19,309 bases of DNA from CAYHWW01 sp964360145 (GTDB lineage Bacteria > Bdellovibrionota > UBA1018 > CAYHWW01), in NCBI GenBank assembly GCA_964360145.1, contig CAYHWW010000048.1, forward strand, positions 1-19,309, in the 5' to 3' direction. The notes below the pieces were generated by a model. The model saw only the letters and a list, made by a program, of their open reading frames with translations, did no database searches and was not told the origin of the DNA. The translations under genes were made by a program, and so were the position numbers. Shown here one piece after another: positions 14,993-19,309 of the stretch (its first letter is position 1; the number at the start of each line of letters is the position of its first letter).

Positions 14993-15846
14993 GACTTCTC
15001 CTTAAAATTGTCTGTAACTTGAAACAGGTTTAAACAAATTTGAATGACTTCTTCGCCGGGGGCGGTGGCAAGCTCACGAGTGAGTTGGCGACGGAACCGC
15101 CGCAACATGTCTTTCGCTTTGGGCAGGGCCGAGCGCGGCACGGCCAGCGTAAAACACTGAAATTCGCGGCGCTCCATGGCCACGCCCTCAATGGATTTTT
15201 CTGCAAGGGCCAGCACCTGGCGATAGTATTGGCGAGCACCGTTGTTCATGCGGTCGTTCTTCGTGGTCACCGCCAGGGGCCCTGGGCCGTAGGTGCCGTC
15301 CTTCTTACGCACGGCTAACTCAAGGGTAACGAGGCGATCCAGCGCCACGGCGATTTGATTCACGGTAATCTCAGCGCGAAAGGGGGCGCCAAGGGATTGA
15401 TGGAACTCGCGGGCGGTGCGAGGTGGGCGCTTCAACTCAAGGGCTGCCATGAGAAGCATATGCACCCAATGAGAGACGAGATGAAACTCCTCCAGCTCTC
15501 GGTGGGGCACTAAGGGCTGCGGGTTAAGCTCATTCAAAACGCCAGCGGCCACCGTGCGGTCGCCCTCACCGCGGGCGCATTTGAACTGAACAAGGGCCTG
15601 AAGAAATAACGTCTCTTGGGGGGAGAGCCTCAAGCCCCGTGCCAACGATGGTACATGGCGGGGGCGCATGGGGCGGCTGCCCTTCATGAACATTGTGAGG
15701 ACAGAGTGGGACTTCAGCCCCATCTCTGACGCCCAGGCCCGCACGGAAAGCCCCGGCTCTTCGCTCTTGAAAGCGGCGAAGCGATCCACCATGAACTGGC
15801 GGGGATCGCTGTAGGTAAAGATGCTGGGGTGGGCGGAAACAGCCAT
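14989..15846 (-). CDS. TIGR02147-family putative transcriptional regulator
   Basis: This 285-residue protein matches the TIGR02147 family (C-terminal DUF4423), expanded in Fibrobacter and Bdellovibrio-like bacteria and thought to be DNA-binding, though hardly characterised. The start SIFTYSDPRQFMVDRFAAFK is typical. A helix-turn-helix-like stretch follows (LSVRAWASEMGLKSHSVLTMFMKGSRPM, about 34-61). The end has the family pattern REFQCFTLAVPRSALPKAKDMLRRFRRQL and EEVIQICLNLFQVT. A promoter (TTGTAC, 17 bp, TATAGT) ends 7 nt before the ATG, which predicts a leaderless mRNA. A triple half-site operator lies 9 bp upstream of the -35 box and recurs before the cysteine-rich secreted gene. The regulator probably controls itself, the co-translated barrel protein and that secreted protein. 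Confidence 0.9.
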   Translation of the reverse strand: MAVSAHPSIFTYSDPRQFMVDRFAAFKSEEPGLSVRAWASEMGLKSHSVLTMFMKGSRPMRPRHVPSLARGLRLSPQETLFLQALVQFKCARGEGDRTVAAGVLNELNPQPLVPHRELEEFHLVSHWVHMLLMAALELKRPPRTAREFHQSLGAPFRAEITVNQIAVALDRLVTLELAVRKKDGTYGPGPLAVTTKNDRMNNGARQYYRQVLALAEKSIEGVAMERREFQCFTLAVPRSALPKAKDMLRRFRRQLTRELATAPGEEVIQICLNLFQVTDNFKEKS

Positions 15847-15853
15847 GGCGCGG

Positions 15854-15882
15854 ACTATAAATGATATTTATTGTTCGTACAA
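15854..15882 (-). promoter_or_regulatory. Promoter of the TIGR02147 operon
   Basis: The -35 box TTGTAC (15882-15877) and the -10 box TATAGT (15859-15854, 5 of 6) are separated by 17 bp. The ATG begins 7 nt after the -10 box, so transcription would start at or near the A of the start codon. The weak -35 box fits a promoter that needs an activator. A small inverted repeat, ATTGT/ACAAT (15870-15883), overlaps the -35 box. Confidence 0.6.
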
Positions 15883-15891
15883 TGTAATTCC

Positions 15892-15919
15892 GTGAACAAT
15901 CAGTTCACAGTTTGTGAAC
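15892..15919 (-). promoter_or_regulatory. Triple half-site operator of the TIGR02147 operon
   Basis: On the + strand this reads GTGAAC (15892-15897), GTTCAC (15903-15908) and GTGAAC (15914-15919), with 5-bp gaps, so half-sites alternate in orientation with an 11-bp period. The nearer edge is 9 bp upstream of the -35 box. The same arrangement occurs at 16756-16783. A position about 45-75 bp upstream of the start suggests activation. Confidence 0.75.
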
Positions 15920-15954
15920 ACACGAAAAGTGCTCGAATGCAGCCATTCCAGGCG

Positions 15955-16701
15955 TTATTCGGTGGCGGGTGCGGCATTGCCTTGCGGAGCCGCGGGCTCT
16001 ACGGGCGCCGATACTTTGGCGCCGTCGCTCGACTTGGCCCGAGCGCTGTCGCCGCGGCCAGCGGCGGCGGTACCTTGTGCGATGATCTGATCAGGTTTGC
16101 CACCCCTCACTGGGGGGTTAACGGTCCATGGTGAACGGCGGGCTGAAGCTAGGCTTTGTGGTACAAAGCGGCACTCCAGGGCAAGGCTACTATTCTGTCG
16201 AACGCAGGTCCCGTTGACACCACTTGAACTAATCTGCAGTTCAGTGCCCGCACAGTCCACTGCAACAGCATCACTCTCGCGAGAAGCATAGTCGTAATAC
16301 CAAAGATGAAGTGGTCCCTCAGTATGGCTGCCGGTTCTGTATCTTTCCATGCGTCTGAGCCCAGCGCTCACATTGCAGTACGGACCAGCATCATCGCTGT
16401 TGCAATACATGTTCAGCCTTGCATGAGGAAAACCGCAAAAGCCGTCGTTGCTGACCCAAGCGCTGGGATCACGTACCTGGAGGTTGGTTCCCGAATAAGC
16501 GACAATGCCGACCCCACCGCAGCTAAACCGACAGACATACCGCAACTTAGGTAGCGAACGCCCCCTGGGAGGAACTGCAAAGACCGCCCCGTTCTCTTCT
16601 TGTATTGTGTAACCCCGCAAGTTTCGCTGCACATTCTGCGCAAAGCCATCATGAATCGCCACACCGGAAAATAAAACAGCCGCGAGCACGAGACGAGTCA
16701 T
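15955..16701 (-). CDS. Cysteine-rich secreted protein of unknown function
   Basis: This 248-residue protein has a signal peptide (MTRLVLAAVLFSGVAIHDGFA, cut before QN) and no family that I recognise. The mature domain has eight cysteines spread through VCRFSC, GFCGF, MYCNS, YCNV, DCAG, TCV and LECRF, an even number that suggests disulfides in an extracytoplasmic fold. The last 60 or so residues are an Ala/Pro/Gly/Lys-rich, disordered-looking tail. The frame is open further upstream, but ATG 16701 is chosen because GGAGAGG (16713-16707) precedes it and the signal peptide starts there. The cysteine-rich part (about 16130-16700) is visibly lower in GC than its neighbours, and the tail is GC-rich, which hints at acquisition or fusion. 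Its promoter carries the operator of the TIGR02147 operon, whose regulator gene is 108 bp downstream. Confidence 0.75.
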   Translation of the reverse strand: MTRLVLAAVLFSGVAIHDGFAQNVQRNLRGYTIQEENGAVFAVPPRGRSLPKLRYVCRFSCGGVGIVAYSGTNLQVRDPSAWVSNDGFCGFPHARLNMYCNSDDAGPYCNVSAGLRRMERYRTGSHTEGPLHLWYYDYASRESDAVAVDCAGTELQISSSGVNGTCVRQNSSLALECRFVPQSLASARRSPWTVNPPVRGGKPDQIIAQGTAAAGRGDSARAKSSDGAKVSAPVEPAAPQGNAAPATE

Positions 16702-16717
16702 AGGCACCTCTCCACTG

Positions 16718-16746
16718 ATAGTAAACTTTACTAATTGTGCACGCAA
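16718..16746 (-). promoter_or_regulatory. Promoter of the cysteine-rich secreted protein gene
   Basis: TTGCGT (16746-16741) and TACTAT (16723-16718, 4 of 6) are separated by 17 bp. They sit at exactly the same distance (9 bp) from the operator as the -35 box of the TIGR02147 operon, which is the main support for both assignments. An alternative is TTGACG (16760-16755) with CACAAT at 15-bp spacing; that would place the operator over the -35 box. Confidence 0.5.
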
Positions 16747-16755
16747 TGCGCTCCC

Positions 16756-16783
16756 GTCAACAATCAGTTCACGGTACGTGAAC
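16756..16783 (-). promoter_or_regulatory. Triple half-site operator of the secreted-protein gene
   Basis: On the + strand this reads GTCAAC (16756-16761, one mismatch), GTTCAC (16767-16772) and GTGAAC (16778-16783), with 5-bp gaps. AACAATCAGTTCAC is identical to the site at 15892-15919, and the shared similarity extends to CATTG, read on the - strand, at the same offset on the promoter side. The outer pair also forms the perfect palindrome AGTTCACG-GTA-CGTGAACT (16766-16784). Confidence 0.75.
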
Positions 16784-16820
16784 TAAAGTGAAGCTTGGCG
16801 GACGATGCGTCGCGTCTCCG

Positions 16821-16835
16821 GCGCTCTGTGAGCGC
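16821..16835. terminator. Small hairpin downstream of the HNH gene
   Basis: GCGCTC and GAGCGC form a 6-bp GC stem around TGT, 19 bp past the HNH stop codon. There is no T-tract on the - strand, so termination here would be weak or factor-dependent. Confidence 0.25.
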
Positions 16836-16853
16836 TCCATATCTTTAAATGGT

Positions 16854-17840
16854 TCATCGGGCTTTGGAGTGAGTAATTTTCGTTGGTTTTAGAGCCTCCG
16901 GCGCACGGGGGCCGAAGACTTCTTCAGTGGCTCGCCCGTGGTGCGCGGAACAAAGGAGGTGGAGGTTCTCCACGTTGTGCCCACCGCCAAGGGCGAAGGG
17001 CTGGGCGTGGTCGAAATGCAAAAATCGCGTCGCGCCGCAGTCTTTGAATGTGCAGCGGCCCTTATCGCGGAGCCAAACCGTGCGCTTCACCGCAGCGGGG
17101 ATATGGCGAGAGGACGGCACCACTATTTTCTTTTCTCCGACGACATCCTTTTTGATTACGACCGGACGTACCGGCCCTGCGCTTTGACTCTGTTTCTTCA
17201 GACGCCGCGTTTCAATACGCACGGGGTCGTGGCGCTCCAAGGCCTCTTCGCAAAGTAAGTCGAGGAGCCCAGCGACGGTGCCTCCTTTATTGCGATGACT
17301 GAGGAGTGATCTGAGTTTCTCGATCTTCGCCTGCTGTTCTTGAGTCAGCGTGATGGTGAGGCGGGTGAGGTCTGGAGTCACCGCCCGAGTTCGCTCGATT
17401 TTTTGCAGCTCCTGGAATGCCGCGGGAGAAGCCTTTTGTAGAAGAGAGCGCTCCGCCTCCCGCTTCGACAGGCCTTCGAGGCTAAGCACCAGCTCACGTT
17501 TTTCTTCGGCGGTGCGCGTCACGCCCACCTTTTTCTCGGCGCGAAGGAACTTAGTGGCCTCGGTCACCACGGACAGCGACAGTGCACCGGTCTCAATTTT
17601 CTCTTCGATCTGGGGCACGTCCGCGATTAAGCGCATGGCGCCGATGCGGCGGGCCGCCGCATCCTGGGCGTAGCCCAGCTCTCGTACCGTGAAGTCAAAC
17701 AAGGAGGAATAACCCAGACCGAGATAGTAGCGACCGTCTTGCACTTGCCGCAGTAACTTGAGAATTCGAGTGGTGATGCGGCGCTCTTCGGCTACTGCTT
17801 GTTTCAACTCTGTGATGATGGCTTGAGATTTTATATTCAT
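16854..17840 (-). CDS. HNH endonuclease-domain protein
   Basis: This 328-residue protein has an N-terminal helical domain (GLGYSSLFDFTVRELGYAQDAAARRIGAMRLI, then IEEKIETGALSLSVVTEATKFL) that I recall from many paralogous HNH proteins in Bdellovibrio-like genomes. The C-terminus is an HNH nuclease: CTFKDCG (Cys263, Cys268), LHFDHAQPFALGGGHNVENLHLLCSAHH (His278, Asn292, Cys297, His301). It holds the zinc and catalytic residues, so it should bind metal and nick or cut DNA. The middle (about 120-230) is charged and helical, ending in basic linkers. A TATAAA box (17852-17847) stands 6 nt before the ATG with no ribosome-binding site, suggesting a leaderless mRNA. The role is unknown; a mobile or selfish gene, or a restriction-like defence nuclease, are both possible. 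Confidence 0.88.
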   Translation of the reverse strand: MNIKSQAIITELKQAVAEERRITTRILKLLRQVQDGRYYLGLGYSSLFDFTVRELGYAQDAAARRIGAMRLIADVPQIEEKIETGALSLSVVTEATKFLRAEKKVGVTRTAEEKRELVLSLEGLSKREAERSLLQKASPAAFQELQKIERTRAVTPDLTRLTITLTQEQQAKIEKLRSLLSHRNKGGTVAGLLDLLCEEALERHDPVRIETRRLKKQSQSAGPVRPVVIKKDVVGEKKIVVPSSRHIPAAVKRTVWLRDKGRCTFKDCGATRFLHFDHAQPFALGGGHNVENLHLLCSAHHGRATEEVFGPRAPEALKPTKITHSKAR

Positions 17841-17846
17841 GGGCTC

Positions 17847-17852
17847 TTTATA
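17847..17852 (-). promoter_or_regulatory. -10 box of the HNH gene
   Basis: TATAAA (17852-17847) lies 6 nt upstream of the ATG at 17840. A -35 box is not obvious (TTCTAG at 18-bp spacing is poor). No Shine-Dalgarno sequence can fit between this box and the start codon. Confidence 0.45.
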
Positions 17853-18135
17853 CCATCGGTTTTCGACACGCTAGAAAACGCACGGAATGGGCTTATAGGC
17901 GCAGGCTTTTAAAAACGAGAGACGATGCTCAAGCTATCTAGATCGCGTGCTCTATGGTGAAAAACAGGGCGACTCCTGGGCATTTCCGGGGCACCATCAC
18001 GAAACCGCGCCAGACCCCTGTCAAGGGACTCGAAAAATATTTATGATGTGCAGCACCAGAGGGTCCCCGCGTGCGTGCTACCAAGGCCCCGAAATCAACA
18101 AAAAGTACACTCGAAAACCCGGTGAGCCATTTAAA

Positions 18136-18164
18136 TTGACAGCGTTGCACATTTCAGAAATTCT
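18136..18164 (+). promoter_or_regulatory. Promoter of the glutaminase-like gene
   Basis: A consensus -35 box TTGACA (18136-18141) is followed after 17 bp by AATTCT (18159-18164, 3 of 6). The ATG begins 6 nt later, so the predicted mRNA is leaderless. There is no Shine-Dalgarno sequence. Confidence 0.55.
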
Positions 18165-18170
18165 CTCGCC

Positions 18171-18950
18171 ATGAAAAAAATCATCCTTATTTCATTCGCG
18201 CTCTGTCTTGCCGTCCCCTCGGCGTTCGCTGATTGGATCTCACCACTTTCTCTCGAAAACGAGCCGCTGCATGGTGCCGCGCCCGACAGCGAAAACTCAC
18301 CCTGGAACATAAAGTCGGCCTTCGATGCCATCGATTTCTCCAAGGCCACAGAGGTGGAGGATCTCGAGACCGTCGAGGCCCTTTTTGAAGATGTGCGAGA
18401 CACCCGCAGCATCGTCGATCCCGCCCACGCTGACTTTATTCGACGCACCACTTGGCTTTGGCCCAACGATGGCTGCTTCGTGCGCTCCGTTCACATGACG
18501 AAAACCATCCTGGAACACGACGGCTGGCCCGTGACTCAGCTCTTCGTCTTCGGCGGCTCCATGCTGGCCATGCCCGAATGGCGTGATGGTTATGAGGGCG
18601 GCCTGCCCTGGAACTACCACGTTGCCCCCGTAGTGCGCGTGGGCTCGACAGTTTACGTCATCGATCCCGCCATGGACCTGCTTCAACCCCTCGAGTTGTC
18701 CGTCTGGGTCAGCCGCTTCGTCCGGAACCGCGCTTCCCTCACCGGCGCGATTTGCAGTTCCTACACCTTCGGCCCCAATGCCGATTGCGACGCCAGCCAG
18801 TTTCCCAGCGAAGGCGAGGGCATGACCCTGGAGCAGTGGAACACATATTTCATGCCCGCGGAGTGGAACAACATCGAACGCCGGAGCCTGAACCCCACTG
18901 ACCTCCTCGGCAGCCTGCCCCCCTGGGCATCCGCCGTAAGCGCACGCTAG
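18171..18950 (+). CDS. Secreted protein-glutaminase-like enzyme (Gln_deamidase_2 type)
   Basis: This 259-residue protein has a signal peptide (MKKIILISFALCLAVPSAFA) and a domain that resembles bacterial protein-glutaminases, which deamidate glutamine side chains in proteins to glutamate. The papain-like triad is visible in order: NDGCFVRSVHM (Cys102), LPWNYHVAPVV (His150) and VYVIDPAMD (Asp165). The region before Cys102 (about 21-95) may act as a pro-segment, as in known protein-glutaminases. Two further cysteines (AICSS, NADCDAS) may form a disulfide. The family is recognised by motif from memory; a related transglutaminase-like activity is possible. For a predatory or secreting bacterium, deamidation of foreign proteins is an attractive but unproven role. 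The gene is divergent from the HNH gene and has its own promoter. Confidence 0.8.
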   Translation: MKKIILISFALCLAVPSAFADWISPLSLENEPLHGAAPDSENSPWNIKSAFDAIDFSKATEVEDLETVEALFEDVRDTRSIVDPAHADFIRRTTWLWPNDGCFVRSVHMTKTILEHDGWPVTQLFVFGGSMLAMPEWRDGYEGGLPWNYHVAPVVRVGSTVYVIDPAMDLLQPLELSVWVSRFVRNRASLTGAICSSYTFGPNADCDASQFPSEGEGMTLEQWNTYFMPAEWNNIERRSLNPTDLLGSLPPWASAVSAR

Positions 18951-19015
18951 GAACACCCCTGCGCCTGGATAAACTTCAGTCTGATGCCTAAACAGCCGTC
19001 CTGAGTGCGCCTTGA

Positions 19016-19309
19016 TCATCGAGGCTTCGCGGCCCTTGTTTTCGCGAGGAGCTTACAGATCTCGCTCAGTTCCACGTGGGTGGCCCAGGCTAGGCCTTGG
19101 TAGAGGCTTCTCAGGTTTTTATTCTGTTCGGTGTGGATGAGATATGTGCCCAAAAGGGGTGTGATGCGCTCCGGCTCTTTTTCTTTCTTGGGGGCGGAGA
19201 GCTCGTGGAAGAAAAACTCCACGACGTGTTGCCGGGGGAGCTTGTCCAGGAGCTGCTTGAAGTCGCGCTTGCCCTGTTTGCGGGCGAAGGGGAAGGGCGT
19301 TGTTTGGCA
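19016..19309 (-). CDS. C-terminal part of an unrecognised protein (cut by the window edge)
   Basis: A - strand frame is open from the right edge to a stop codon at 19016 and encodes at least 97 residues. The visible part is charged and helical (KQGKRDFKQLLDKLPRQHVVEFFFHEL, then APKKEKEPERITPLLGTYLIHTEQNKNL) and ends in TRAAKPR. The only internal start candidate is a GTG at 19222, but the upstream residues continue in the same style, so the gene most likely begins outside the window. No family is recognised. It converges with the glutaminase-like gene, 65 bp away. Confidence 0.7.
   Translation of the reverse strand, partial: CQTTPFPFARKQGKRDFKQLLDKLPRQHVVEFFFHELSAPKKEKEPERITPLLGTYLIHTEQNKNLRSLYQGLAWATHVELSEICKLLAKTRAAKPR

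Larger units (their letters stand above)
17841..18170. other. Gene-free 330-bp gap between divergent genes
   Basis: No gene is supported. The gap carries the HNH -10 box at its left end and the promoter of the secreted enzyme at its right end. The middle has A/T-rich patches (near 17905-17945 and 18030-18045) and no strong inverted repeat that I can find. A 75-codon open frame (17947-18174) that ends inside the next start codon has no ribosome-binding site or recognisable protein features. Confidence 0.65.

Noticed and set aside
17947..18174. 75-codon frame ending in an ATGA overlap with the glutaminase-like gene
   Set aside because: No ribosome-binding site, no recognisable protein pattern, and a consensus TTGACA promoter lies within it, so the overlap is probably chance.

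Overview
The window is a GC-rich (roughly 60%), densely packed bacterial chromosome segment with no tRNA, rRNA, CRISPR array, phage gene or transposase that I can see. The gene content points to the Bdellovibrionota or a nearby lineage: a TIGR02147-type regulator, a DUF3015 secreted protein, an HNH protein with the N-terminal domain common in Bdellovibrio-like genomes, a DUF4105/Lnb-type envelope protein and a protein-glutaminase-like secreted enzyme. This placement is inference from families recalled from memory, not a search.

Layout. Positions 1-50 hold the end of a membrane protein. A + strand block follows: an FKBP lipoprotein (87-557), a 361-bp gap with a degenerate 67-bp tandem duplication and a 9-bp palindrome, a secreted thermonuclease-like protein, a Ste24-type M48 membrane protease and aat, the last three overlapping or nearly touching. 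Converging on aat (4-bp overlap) is a - strand group: clpS and clpA (ATGA overlap), then an AAA+/DUF4143 ATPase. aat, clpS and clpA make up the Leu/N-degron pathway. Next come an unrecognised exported protein (-), the divergent DUF3015 gene with a strong terminator, a cysK-like gene, and a DUF4105 protein plus alpha/beta-hydrolase lipoprotein pair. The hydrolase converges, with a 29-bp overlap, on a - strand two-gene unit: a TIGR02147 regulator and a beta-barrel-like envelope protein (ATGA overlap). Beyond these are a cysteine-rich secreted protein (-), an HNH endonuclease (-), a 330-bp gap, a Gln_deamidase_2-like secreted enzyme (+) and a partial - strand gene at the right edge.

Most interesting signals. 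(1) The promoters of the TIGR02147 gene and of the cysteine-rich secreted gene carry the same operator: three half-sites in alternating orientation at an 11-bp period, placed 9 bp upstream of the -35 box in both. This predicts a small regulon controlled by an uncharacterised family of regulators. (2) Two palindrome doublets with unrelated arms share the same geometry: identical arms, inverted loops and centres 53 bp apart. One abuts the cysK stop codon. The other lies in frame inside the hydrolase gene and encodes about 26 extra residues. They look like REPIN-type or palindromic-element insertions. (3) Several genes have a -10-like box only 4-12 nt before the start codon, which suggests frequent leaderless or near-leaderless transcripts. 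(4) The start codon of the DUF4143 ATPase sits in the loop of a perfect 11-bp inverted repeat.
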